Assembly (NCBI GenBank): GCA_027533185.1
Contig: JAPZTS010000033.1
Location: 1 to 47,079 of the forward strand
DNA length: 47,079 bases
Direction of reading: 5' to 3'
DNA from: Leptospira sp.
GTDB taxonomy: Bacteria; Spirochaetota; Leptospiria; Leptospirales; Leptospiraceae
The notes below the pieces were generated by a model. The model worked only from the letters and a program-made list of their open reading frames with translations, did no database searches and was not told the origin of the DNA. Positions 1-8,174 of this stretch are shown in pieces. The translations under genes and the position numbers were made by a program. Every line of letters starts with the position of its first letter. Position 1 is the first letter of the stretch.

Positions 1-2
1 AA

Positions 3-167
3 GCAAATAATAGAATTTTAGAAAAATGGGAGTTAAAAAATAATATTTCACTTTTTGATTATTTTAGGAATGGGTTTAATAAAATAGCCCACCATGATTT
101 AAGGTATATTATTCAAAATATTATTCAGAAAATAATAGGTGATTCGAAAAAGCGTAAGAAAATTTAA
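3..167 (+). CDS. 3' end of an unidentified gene, cut by the window edge
   Basis: An open frame enters from the left edge and runs 54 codons to a TAA at 165-167. The visible protein is rich in Ile, Asn and Lys. It includes the stretch WELKNNISLFDYFRNGFNKI and ends in a basic tail (SKKRKKI). I do not recognise a family. The strong AT bias matches the rest of the first 2.5 kb, which looks like an accessory or decaying segment. It could be the tail of an intact gene or a fragment. The reading frame is clear, but the function is not. Confidence 0.45.
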   Translation, partial: ANNRILEKWELKNNISLFDYFRNGFNKIAHHDLRYIIQNIIQKIIGDSKKRKKI

Positions 168-603
168 ACATTTTGTTTTTCCTTTGATCAACACCAAAAA
201 CAAGGAACCGATTTTGAAGCCAGTTTACTGATCAGTAAAGAAAGGAAGAATACAACCTGTAACGAAGATTGAAGCGAGAGATTTTGAATTTTAGTAGAAA
301 CTGATACTGGAAATCGTAAAAAGGAACATTGAAAAAATAAGGAATTAAGGTAGATAACTTGTGGCGAAATCTAGCGGCAGTACGAACAATATCCATTATT
401 AGTTGCTATTTTTCTTTAATCATGATAACATTCGTAACTTAGCCTTTTGAAATTTCCCAGATTAGTGAAGCGAAGTAAGTGATAAGAAAAGGTAGCACCA
501 AACATTCGAATATGGAAATTTGTAGTCTCGGGCATTATTTATGCCAACAAAAAGATAGGCATTTATAGAATTCTCAGTCAACCAGATCATTTGCTATTCT
601 CCC
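168..603. other. 436-nt gene-free stretch, probably decayed sequence
   Basis: No frame on either strand stays open long enough to support a gene, and I see no RNA gene. Stops are frequent in all frames. A short perfect inverted repeat (GGCAT, 5-nt loop, ATGCC) lies at 531-545, too small to interpret. The stretch fits degenerated accessory DNA next to the transposase remnant further right. Confidence 0.4.
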
Positions 604-1359
604 ATGAAAATTTATTGTTTTTTATTTTCAAAATCACTAAAATTCAAAGAACTAAATATTTCTTTTTTACTTGGGGATTCATTCAGCTCACTCTTTCGCC
701 AAGCTAAATTTTCGGAAATTCAGAATGAAAAAATTGAACTGGACGAGATCGGTGCTGACCTATACAGTAACTTTTTGCGTCTATACCTTACAAACGATAA
801 CTGCCTACCGAGAGATTTTTTGATTCGAAGCGTCGAGTACATTATTCTATTAAAAGAAAAGGAGGAAGAAAAGGATTTGCTGATTTTTCCAAAAGATGGA
901 TTTATTGATATCGATGACGGATTTTGTTTTGATAAGTATGACTTAAAAGCAGATTTGGTTTCACAAAGAGTGATAAAACCATTTAAACCGACCCTGCATA
1001 TCTCGAGAAAAGCCCTAAAAATTTTTCTACCTCTCAATAAATCTTTGATTAAAGATTTTAATTTTTTTTTTGATCCTATTCTTCGACTTGCAAAAGAAGT
1101 TGTCTATGAATTCTTCGATATTTATTCGATTCCTAATGGCACAATATCAGAAGCCCAGCTTTTTTATTTGTATGAAAATATCCAATTCCTCGAAAAAAAA
1201 AACAGAATATCTTTCTGTGATCCAGTAAAAATTTCAGAAATAGTTCATAGACATGCAGTTAAGATGAAAAAGTATAATTATAAGTATTTGATAGATAGAA
1301 ATTTTTTGTTTATTATATTTAAAGAATATTTAGAACTCGAGATTAGCCTCATTACATAA
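604..1359 (+). CDS. Hypothetical protein, 251 aa, AT-rich, family not recognised
   Basis: A single uninterrupted 251-codon frame starts at ATG 604. There is no obvious Shine-Dalgarno sequence just upstream, so the start is uncertain. The protein has no signal peptide, no clear membrane helix and no motif I can name. It is rich in Phe, Ile, Lys and Leu. It contains an acidic patch at about residue 100 (FIDIDDGFCFD) and a basic, tyrosine-rich C-terminal part. The length of the frame in such AT-rich DNA argues for a real or recently real gene. Its neighbours are decayed sequence and an IS481 remnant, which suggests acquired or eroding DNA. Confidence 0.5.
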   Translation: MKIYCFLFSKSLKFKELNISFLLGDSFSSLFRQAKFSEIQNEKIELDEIGADLYSNFLRLYLTNDNCLPRDFLIRSVEYIILLKEKEEEKDLLIFPKDGFIDIDDGFCFDKYDLKADLVSQRVIKPFKPTLHISRKALKIFLPLNKSLIKDFNFFFDPILRLAKEVVYEFFDIYSIPNGTISEAQLFYLYENIQFLEKKNRISFCDPVKISEIVHRHAVKMKKYNYKYLIDRNFLFIIFKEYLELEISLIT

Positions 1360-1679
1360 AATCAAGTATAGTTTTTCCGAAGACAAAACAGGCGGTCGAA
1401 GTGGGCATTGAGATAGATTCACGAATCGAACAAAGATTCATTTTGAAATTGCCTAATAATCACTTGTAACGTTCTCTAAGATGGCTTTGCCACATTAGGA
1501 CACTGTCTTCTCTTATTGCTTGCAGTCTCAATTATTTCTGATTTCTGTTACCAATTTAGGATAGATTACTTCCTGTGCCAGTTTAGTATTTAATTGACAG
1601 TTTCGAAGAGACCCACTGGTCACAGATACTTTGATTAGAAAAATGATTTTTGCCACAAAGTCATTTCCTAGGAGAAAAA
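1360..1679. other. Gene-poor stretch with one short open run
   Basis: No convincing gene is present. One forward frame without a start codon is open over 1362-1466, reading KTKQAVEVGIEIDSRIEQRF before a stop. Its residue mix looks protein-like and may be a fragment of a lost gene, but I cannot assign it. The left end of the neighbouring insertion sequence may lie here. I could not identify a terminal inverted repeat. Confidence 0.35.
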
Positions 1680-2469
1680 ATGCATGATCAACAAAAATAC
1701 ATAGGTGAGCAACAAAGCACCGAGAAGAAGGCTAAATTTACTAGAGGTAGCTATTGAATCGAGCAATGACGGTAAAGCATGCAAAATCATGGGATACTCC
1801 ATACCGTCATAACCGATTATCCGAAGAACTCGAAAAAGTGATTCTGTAGTGTAGCCTAAAAATTAAATTTGAAAGGTCATAGCTAAATTTCCAGTGGTGT
1901 CAGAGAAGTCTGGACAAGAACAAAACTTTTTACGAAACAAAAAAGACTTATAAGACTCGATCAAAAGTAAAATGAACATCCAATAAAATTAAATGAAAAT
2001 ATATAAGGTTACTATTGAAATACAATCTTTAATACTGAGATAAGCACATTCAAGCTGATTTTACAAGGAATTGTGGCTATGGAGACTTTTATAGTAGGAA
2101 ATTTAGAAAAAATAGGAATCGTCTATTTGCAGACAGGTATCGATTGCCATTCCAGATATGCGTGGAGAACTCTCCACGCATCCAAAATACCGATTACGGC
2201 CGTTTAAACTTTGCATAATGAAGTCTTTTCATTTTCCGAAAAACACAAACAAGCGATATGTGAAATTACTTCATCGAACATTGCTTAGCGAACACTTCAG
2301 AGTTGCTGACAGGACTGACTTTTTTGAAAGTGCAGCCGAGATAAAAAAAGATTTTCATCTTTATCTAAAGATTTATAATAACGAAAGATCACACATAATC
2401 AGAAAAATGAATGGCAGAACTCCCTATCAAGTCTTGCAAGAAGCAATCCGAAAATTAAAAAAGGAATAA
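1680..2469 (+). pseudogene. IS481-family DDE transposase remnant (frameshifted, internally deleted)
   Basis: Pieces of one transposase can be read in order by changing frame. ATG 1680, preceded by AGGAG, gives MHDQQKYIGEQ. The frame at 1732-1809 reads NDGKACKIMGYS, the N-terminal helix-turn-helix block. The frame at 2085-2204 reads TFIVGNLEKIGIVYLQTGID and continues into HSRYAW, the first half of the catalytic core. After an in-frame stop, 2208-2252 reads NEVFSFSEKHK. A frame change then leads to LLHRTLLSEHFRVADRTDFF and NERSHIIRKMNGRTPYQ, the typical IS481 C-terminus. Compared with the family, the segment with the second catalytic Asp is missing. The glutamate expected in the (F/Y)VERLHRTLL motif is Lys. 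The first Asp, expected just before TF, reads as Glu (codon 2082-2084). The element is dead. Confidence 0.82.
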
Positions 2470-2514
2470 GATCAATAATTTAAACTAAGTTTGATGATTT
2501 TGTATGCTTTATAA

Positions 2515-2709
2515 TGTATATTTTTTGAATGTGAATACCGTGGTAAAATCAAATCTAAAAACAAGGATGAGATGGGGATGTACTTTCTGAAACGATTGAA
2601 ACCGGAATTTTCTCGAGATAAGGATGGACTCGTCCCAAACCAGTTCTTCCTAGACCTCTATAAAAATTTGGAGATCGGTGCAAAAATCATCTACCGCCAA
2701 GCGGGCTAG
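2515..2709 (+). pseudogene. C-terminal stub of a class III adenylate/guanylate cyclase
   Basis: A frame open from the stop at 2512 to TAG 2707-2709 reads FECEYRGKIKSKNKDEMGMY and then FLKRLKPEFSRDKDGL. The pattern YRG-x-I-x-x-K-x-K-x-x-M-x-M-Y-F is the last beta strand and end of class III nucleotide cyclase domains, which is usually followed by a short tail as here. Nothing of the catalytic core is present upstream, because the IS481 remnant lies directly there. I infer that insertion and decay removed the rest of the gene. A short translated product from ATG 2572 is possible but unlikely to work. The family call rests on reading the motif by eye. Confidence 0.6.
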
Positions 2710-3059
2710 TCTGAGCTAGAACTACTCCCACTCGAACTACTGGAACTGCTAGAGCTGGAACTAGAGCTACTGCTAGAGGAGCGTTTCGAACTACTAGAGT
2801 TAGAACTATTACTCCGAGTTGTTGTTGTCCGAGTGGAATTAGTTGGACATTTGTCGATGCAGCTAATAAACAACACAGAACAAAATGCGGCTCCTGTTGC
2901 TCCCGATTGATTGGGTTGTGTCGGTGCTAAGGCAATCGAACAAACCAAATTCTCCGACGTACACCTGGAAAAACATTCCGAACGAGTTTCATAATTTCCA
3001 CCGCAGGAAATCAAGAACGAGACAAGACAAGTGGCAAGGCCTAAGCGGAATTCATTCAT
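2706..3059 (-). CDS. Poly-serine-tailed lipoprotein, 117 aa
   Basis: The N-terminus is a lipoprotein signal: MNEFRLGLATCLVSFLISCG, with a lipobox ending at Cys19. The mature part has eight further cysteines in its first half (CFSRCTSENLVC is one cluster), which could form disulfides. The last 40 or so residues are almost all serine. The serine tract mixes AGT, AGC, TCC, TCG and TCT codons, so it is not a simple nucleotide microsatellite and serine content may be selected. The protein should be exported and lipid-anchored. Its function is unknown. Its stop and the stop of the cyclase remnant on the other strand share the palindrome CTAG (2706-2709). The upstream sequence has only a weak ribosome binding site. 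Confidence 0.7.
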   Translation of the reverse strand: MNEFRLGLATCLVSFLISCGGNYETRSECFSRCTSENLVCSIALAPTQPNQSGATGAAFCSVLFISCIDKCPTNSTRTTTTRSNSSNSSSSKRSSSSSSSSSSSSSSSSSGSSSSSD

Positions 3060-3173
3060 GATCTCAGTATCCCAAAATTTTTTGACTTTCGCAATGGTGA
3101 TTCACCACATTTGCGGAGAACACTCAAGAAAGTCGCTTGCATCTCTCATTCCCGTTAGGATATACTTTAAGAG

Positions 3174-3692
3174 ATGAGGACAAGAGACTTTCGCATTCTG
3201 TTTTTGATTTTTTATGTTATTTCTTTAGTGGTCTGGATTGTAGAAGAAATATTTACGCTAACCAACCCAGCTGAATATTTTGACAGATTCCGAGTTCTTA
3301 TCGCAACGATTGAATCCTTTATTGCAATTTCTTCCTTGTTTGTCGTCTTTATCTTGTACAAAGAATTAAAAATGGAAAATTTGGAAAACAACCAAGCCAA
3401 ATCAACCATCGTCGATCTAAAGCGAACCAATCGAATCCTAAAAAACCCCGAAATGGGTTTTTGGAAAGAAGCCAAAAGCCAAATGGAAAGTTGGAATCTT
3501 TCGGAAGCGGAACAAGAGATAGCTGTATTACTCCTCAGAGGTTTTTCTCAAAAACAAATCGCTGCTGTTCGAAAAAAAAGCCTTAGGACCATTGAAAACC
3601 AGACATCTTCGATTTACGCAAAGTCAAGTATGCGAGGGAAGTTGGAATTTATCTCTTACTTCTTAACTCCTCTTCTCCCTGAGGAAGATTAA
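3174..3692 (+). CDS. Membrane-anchored LuxR-type HTH regulator
   Basis: Two hydrophobic segments (about residues 7-29 and 43-63) are followed by a short linker. A C-terminal LuxR/GerE-type helix-turn-helix lies at about 108-165: LSEAEQEIAVLLLRGFSQKQ, then RTIENQTSSIYAKSSMRGK. The pattern L-S-x-x-E-x-E-I-x-x-L-x-x-G-x-S-x-K-x-I-A and the final S-R-x-x-L/F-I are those of this family. The protein has no receiver domain. It is therefore likely a transcription factor held in the inner membrane, with an unknown input signal. The gene stands alone, 54 nt before the peptidase operon on the same strand. The start at ATG 3174 follows a purine-rich AAGAG. Confidence 0.8.
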   Translation: MRTRDFRILFLIFYVISLVVWIVEEIFTLTNPAEYFDRFRVLIATIESFIAISSLFVVFILYKELKMENLENNQAKSTIVDLKRTNRILKNPEMGFWKEAKSQMESWNLSEAEQEIAVLLLRGFSQKQIAAVRKKSLRTIENQTSSIYAKSSMRGKLEFISYFLTPLLPEED

Positions 3693-3746
3693 ACTAAAAA
3701 ACCTTGACCGAATCTCTATTTCTGGGTTTCCATTGTAGGGAAATCT

Positions 3747-5312
3747 ATGAAAAGCCAGCTCTTTTTTTCTCTGATTTTGTTTACTTCTCTAGTATCCACT
3801 GTTTTTGCAGAGGCGCCTAGCGAGATTTCTACAAGTTCGAAACAAGAAGAGCTACTCCAAAAGAACAAAAGGAAACAAGAAGAAATCCTTTCCAAATATC
3901 AAGATTTTTACAAAAGCTTACAATATCGATATCCAAATTTGAGTTTTTCAGATTTACCTATCGATATAACAAACGCTAAGGATCTAAAACTCCATAATGA
4001 AGCTCCTGGAGCTTCCGATAAAAAACTCAAACAAATACAGGCCAAAGCGGATGATAGTTTTTACCTTAGGACCGAACCCAACTCTCGGCCCGAATTTCTA
4101 TCCAAAATTAAGATCAAAAAGGGTGAAAGGTTAGAAGTAGTCTTAGTATTGAAAAAAGATCCTTTGGCTAAATCGGATGGACCAAACTGGTGTTTAGTGA
4201 GAACAGTCAACAAAAAAGAAGGATATACCACTTCAGACCTACTCACCAGAGAAGGACCTAAAGTAAGCTCACGAAATGTTGAATTTCCAAGTCTCGAGCA
4301 GGGTCGCATATCAATCCAAATTCCAGAAGAGAACCAGAATACAAATACTACGACAAAATGGTCTAAACGAAACTTTTGGGTGAACGTAAGTGTTTTGAAT
4401 CTGCGAAACGATCCGGATGTAAATTCCTATATTCTAGCCAAACTTCCTAAAGGTGAAAAACTGGAAGTAGTCTACTCTACTTCAAAATCGGACATAGTAG
4501 ACGGAAATGAATCACCCTGGCATTTTGTTAGCTCAAATTTTGGCTCTGGTTGGGTGTTTGGTGGTTATCTTAGCGATTCAGAAATCAGTTCGGAATCAAA
4601 GATTGGTTATGACAATACCAGCTACCCGCAAGAAAATCCAAATGAACTGATTCCCGGTGCGAAGAGATATGTTCGTTCCACTACTCTAAGGCTACGAGAT
4701 GAACCAAATGAATTTGGCTCGGTAGTCACATCAATACCTGGCGATGAAAGAATTCAAATCATAGATGTAAAAAATTCCCTAGAAACAATTGGTGGAATCA
4801 AATCCAAATGGATCTATATCAATTGGAACGACACTTGGGAAGGTTGGGTATTTGGAGGTTTTGTTACAAAGGAAAAAGGACAATTGGTTCTAAGCGATGA
4901 TATATCCAAGTACTTTCAAATTCCCGTGGATAACGAACGTTATGTTTCATCAAGTTTTGGAACTAGAATTGATCCTGTAACTGGGAAACAGGGAGCCTTC
5001 CATTCTGGGATTGATCTACCTGCACCAATTGGAACACCAATAAAAGCAGTAAGTGACGGTGTTGTTTGGCGAACTACAACGACTAGCGGTGGTTACGGGG
5101 TTCTCACCATCATGAGTCACAAAAATAATATTTATACCTACTATGCTCATCAAAACACAAGGAAAGTAAAAGAAGGAGATCGAATAAGCTCAGGGGATGT
5201 CATAGGAGAGGTCGGGAATTCTGGAAAATCAACAGGCCCACACCTCCACTTTGAAGTTCGTAAAGGACCCTCTCAAGAAGCTTTGGATCCAGATGCATTT
5301 TTACCAAAATAA
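3747..5312 (+). CDS. Secreted M23 metallopeptidase with three SH3-like domains
   Basis: A signal peptide (residues 1-22, ending VFA) precedes a charged coiled-coil-like region (about 28-60). Three bacterial SH3-type segments follow at about 100-170, 208-278 and 305-375. Two of them contain the repeated wording GWVFGG. The C-terminus is an M23 (LytM-type) endopeptidase with HSGID (His419, Asp423), YAH (His468) and HLHFE (His499, His501), so all zinc and catalytic positions are present. It should cleave peptidoglycan cross-bridges in the periplasm, with the SH3 domains guiding binding. It starts a tight operon, with 3 nt before the ankyrin gene. A link to cell-wall remodelling or division is inferred. 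Confidence 0.88.
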   Translation: MKSQLFFSLILFTSLVSTVFAEAPSEISTSSKQEELLQKNKRKQEEILSKYQDFYKSLQYRYPNLSFSDLPIDITNAKDLKLHNEAPGASDKKLKQIQAKADDSFYLRTEPNSRPEFLSKIKIKKGERLEVVLVLKKDPLAKSDGPNWCLVRTVNKKEGYTTSDLLTREGPKVSSRNVEFPSLEQGRISIQIPEENQNTNTTTKWSKRNFWVNVSVLNLRNDPDVNSYILAKLPKGEKLEVVYSTSKSDIVDGNESPWHFVSSNFGSGWVFGGYLSDSEISSESKIGYDNTSYPQENPNELIPGAKRYVRSTTLRLRDEPNEFGSVVTSIPGDERIQIIDVKNSLETIGGIKSKWIYINWNDTWEGWVFGGFVTKEKGQLVLSDDISKYFQIPVDNERYVSSSFGTRIDPVTGKQGAFHSGIDLPAPIGTPIKAVSDGVVWRTTTTSGGYGVLTIMSHKNNIYTYYAHQNTRKVKEGDRISSGDVIGEVGNSGKSTGPHLHFEVRKGPSQEALDPDAFLPK

Positions 5313-5315
5313 AAT

Positions 5316-7235
5316 ATGAAATTTAAGTTTTTTGTCATTCTCGTATTCTTCTTTTCATTTGGAATTTTTTCCGAAGTTGAAAACATACCAGAAACAAAAC
5401 CAGCACCTGACCTAATTCAAGTACTGCTCAAAGGTTCTGTAAAAGATTTGGAAACAGCAATCCAAAATGGAGGTGACCTTGGAGCTGTGGATGATTCGGG
5501 AAAGTCACTTCTAGTGCTTGCCATCGAAAAAAACAAAATCAAACATTTTGAAATCCTTTTGAATGCGAATGTCGATCCAAACAAAAGAGATCTTTCAGGA
5601 AAAACACTCCTGCACTACCTCATGACTCCAACACTTTCCAAATGGATAAAACCATCCTTGGATAAAGGAGCAGACATAAACGCTTATGATGCCGATGGAA
5701 ATACACCTCTCCACCTATCCATACTTAGGGGGAACTTGGCGGTTCAGAAGATTCTTCTAGAAAATAATGCAGATATCAATTTAAGAAACAATCCCAGAAA
5801 AACTCCGCTTTTCCTTGCTGTCGAAAAGAATAAACAGGAAACGATCAACCTATTGCTGGCAAATTCTGTGGATGTTAACCTTCCCGATATTATTGGAAGA
5901 ACTGCTATCTTTTCAACAATTGAACAAAAGAATTCCAAACTCTTAAACCTCCTGATTCAAAACAAAGCAAATGTAAACGTATTGGACACAAAGTCGATTT
6001 CACCTTTGATTTTTGCCATTGAAAAAGGATTTTCGGTGGGTGTTCAAATCCTTTTATCCAACGGAGCAGATCCAAAAGTTCTAACTAAAGATGGAGATTC
6101 CCTCTTATTTTACGCTTATGAAAAAAGAAATTTAACAGCCGTTCAATACCTTTTAGAATCAGGCCTTACCATAAATCAAAAAAATAGTGAAGGCAAAACT
6201 CTTATAGAAATAGCGATCCAAAGAAATGACTTTAATCTTTTAAAATTACTCCTAAATAAAGGCGGAGATCCAAATCTGAACCTTACAAACGGACGGACTG
6301 CACTAGAAGAAACAATAGAAACCTCTAGGTTTAACTTGAGCTCTCTACTCATCGAAAAAAATGTGAGTATCGATATTCCTAATTTAACTGGCTATTTCCC
6401 CATCCATTTGAGTGCAAAAAAGGGAAGTCAAAAGCTCATAGATGAACTACTTAAAAAAAATACAGATATCAATCGATTGAACGAAATAACACTCGAAACT
6501 CCTCTGAGTATTGCACTCGAGTACAAACAGTACGCATTGGCAAAGTATTTACTTTCGAAAAAGGCGAATCCAAACCATCAAACAAAAGGTGGATCTTTTC
6601 TTTTAACAAAACTCCTTGAGAACCGAGATGTGGAAGGATTCAAAATTCTTGTCAATTCTGGTGCAGATCTTAAAATCAAAAATGATGAAGAGGAAAATCT
6701 TCTCTTTATTTTGTCAAAACTGGATACACAAAAAAAAGATCAAAAATTTGTGGATGATAGTTTAAAACTTTTAGTTGGGAAGGGGTTGAGTCCGAACGAA
6801 AAAAACAAACGTGGACTCACCCCTCTCCACTTGGCCATCAACAGAAACAAAATTGAGACCGTATCCCAATTGATAACCCTCGGTGCGGATATCAATCTAA
6901 CAGATAATAATGGCATGGCCGCACTCCACAAAGCTGTCCAAAAATTCATAACCTCGAAAGAAAAAGCAGATTCAGAACAATTTAAGAAATTAGTACTTTC
7001 CCTAGTTGAACGGCGTGCAAACCTAAACCAACAGGACAAACTTGGTAAAACTGTTCTTTCCGAACTTGCAATCCAGTACAACCCTGGTAAAAGTGAAGAG
7101 ATACACGAGCTTGCAAAAGTCCTAGTATTGAATGGAGCACAAGCTAACATCAAAGACTCGCTCGGAAAAAGTCCTATCAATTATGCTGAAAATAAAAACC
7201 TAACTGAGCTATTGGAAATTTACCGTGGTAACTAA
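5316..7235 (+). CDS. Exported ankyrin-repeat protein, 639 aa
   Basis: A signal peptide (residues 1-19) is followed by about 18 ankyrin repeats covering almost the whole protein. Many carry recognisable cores such as GNTPLHLSILRGN, GLTPLHLAINRN and NGMAALHKAVQK, with loops of the GADIN/GADP type. Ankyrin arrays bind other proteins. With a signal peptide this one probably works in the periplasm. It lies 3 nt after the M23 peptidase gene and overlaps the next gene by one base (TAATG), so the four genes are probably translated together. A role as scaffold or inhibitor of the peptidase is a guess from position only. Confidence 0.85.
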   Translation: MKFKFFVILVFFFSFGIFSEVENIPETKPAPDLIQVLLKGSVKDLETAIQNGGDLGAVDDSGKSLLVLAIEKNKIKHFEILLNANVDPNKRDLSGKTLLHYLMTPTLSKWIKPSLDKGADINAYDADGNTPLHLSILRGNLAVQKILLENNADINLRNNPRKTPLFLAVEKNKQETINLLLANSVDVNLPDIIGRTAIFSTIEQKNSKLLNLLIQNKANVNVLDTKSISPLIFAIEKGFSVGVQILLSNGADPKVLTKDGDSLLFYAYEKRNLTAVQYLLESGLTINQKNSEGKTLIEIAIQRNDFNLLKLLLNKGGDPNLNLTNGRTALEETIETSRFNLSSLLIEKNVSIDIPNLTGYFPIHLSAKKGSQKLIDELLKKNTDINRLNEITLETPLSIALEYKQYALAKYLLSKKANPNHQTKGGSFLLTKLLENRDVEGFKILVNSGADLKIKNDEEENLLFILSKLDTQKKDQKFVDDSLKLLVGKGLSPNEKNKRGLTPLHLAINRNKIETVSQLITLGADINLTDNNGMAALHKAVQKFITSKEKADSEQFKKLVLSLVERRANLNQQDKLGKTVLSELAIQYNPGKSEEIHELAKVLVLNGAQANIKDSLGKSPINYAENKNLTELLEIYRGN

Positions 7236-7669
7236 TGTCAATTCCCAAAAGAGATAACAAAATCAACATATTCGACTTTGTGAACACTGTCCCCACAAAG
7301 ACTTTTAAACGGGGAGAGATCATTGTTAGAGAAGGCGAACCTTCCAATGAAAAAATGTATTTTATCCTTAGTGGCGTTTTGTCAGTAGGAATGGGTTCTC
7401 CTGAGATGAATAATTTCCACGAAGTGAGAAAACTATCTACGGGAGAGTTTTTTGGAGAGATCGCTCTTATCTCGACTCACCCTCGTTCGATGACAGTTTT
7501 TATAGAATCCGACCGCGCTCAACTAGGAATCCTCGACAAACAAAACTTAATTCGTATTGCTAACTCTAATCCTATGTTTGTTTATGCACTCCTACAAACT
7601 TATGTGGAACGTCTCATTGAAGCAGAACAAAAATTAAAAGATCTTACAGAGGCTAACGATGGGACTTAA
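7235..7669 (+). CDS. Single-domain cyclic-nucleotide-binding protein, 144 aa
   Basis: The protein is essentially one cNMP-binding domain, with no DNA-binding or enzymatic domain attached. It opens with FKRGEIIVREGEPSNEKMYF. The phosphate-binding cassette reads GEFFGEIALISTHPRSMTV and keeps the Glu that contacts the ribose and the Arg that contacts the cyclic phosphate, so ligand binding is plausible. No signal peptide is present, so it is cytoplasmic, unlike the two exported proteins before it. Its start overlaps the ankyrin stop by one base, and its end overlaps the next, similar gene by 11 nt. The target is unknown. It may act through protein contact. Confidence 0.85.
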   Translation: MSIPKRDNKINIFDFVNTVPTKTFKRGEIIVREGEPSNEKMYFILSGVLSVGMGSPEMNNFHEVRKLSTGEFFGEIALISTHPRSMTVFIESDRAQLGILDKQNLIRIANSNPMFVYALLQTYVERLIEAEQKLKDLTEANDGT

Positions 7670-8174
7670 AGAATCCTTAGCCAAACTCACGATGATTAAT
7701 ATCAAACGTGGAGAGGTCCTCTTTAAAGAAGGAGTTCCGTCTAACGGGGCGATGTTTTTTCTGTTTGAAGGTCAACTCGATATCTATAAACAAATAGAAG
7801 GCAAACATATAAAGTTACGAAGTATCTTACCTGGTGAGTTTTTTGGTGAGATGGCAATTATAAACAATAGCCCTAGGGCGGCATCGATCGTAGTTGTTTC
7901 CGAAATGGCAAAGTTAGGTGTAATCAACCGAAATTCATTTGTAAAAATGAGTCAGGAAAGTCCAGAGTTTCTCTTTTTATTATTAAAACGGGTGATAGAA
8001 AGATTGTATGAAACGGAATCAAAAATAAGAAACATCAAAAGGGCAAAAGAAGAAAAAATTGCAGACCCGGCGCACTTAGTAATGAACGAAGACTTGTCTC
8101 AAGGAAGTAGCGAAGACCTTGCTATGATACCTGTTGAAACGTTTACAGACCAGCCTTCGATCCCCGACGTTTGA
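7659..8174 (+). CDS. Second single-domain cyclic-nucleotide-binding protein, 171 aa
   Basis: This is a close structural partner of the preceding gene, with one cNMP-binding domain (about residues 12-125). The cassette GEFFGEMAIINNSPRAASI keeps the Glu and Arg ligand contacts. A 45-residue acidic C-terminal tail follows. It starts inside the end of the upstream gene behind an AGAGG ribosome site (7648-7652), which suggests translational coupling and possibly a heterodimer. Tandem duplication is the likely origin. Its last 32 nt overlap the 3' end of the convergent SDR gene, and no terminator is visible between them. Confidence 0.85.
   Translation: MGLKESLAKLTMINIKRGEVLFKEGVPSNGAMFFLFEGQLDIYKQIEGKHIKLRSILPGEFFGEMAIINNSPRAASIVVVSEMAKLGVINRNSFVKMSQESPEFLFLLLKRVIERLYETESKIRNIKRAKEEKIADPAHLVMNEDLSQGSSEDLAMIPVETFTDQPSIPDV

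Noticed and set aside
531..545. Short perfect inverted repeat GGCAT-TATTT-ATGCC
   Set aside because: A 5-bp stem in AT-rich DNA is expected by chance, and there is no gene context.
720..1037. Minus-strand open frame inside the 251-aa ORF
   Set aside because: It is antisense to a longer continuous frame, with no start context and no recognisable motif.
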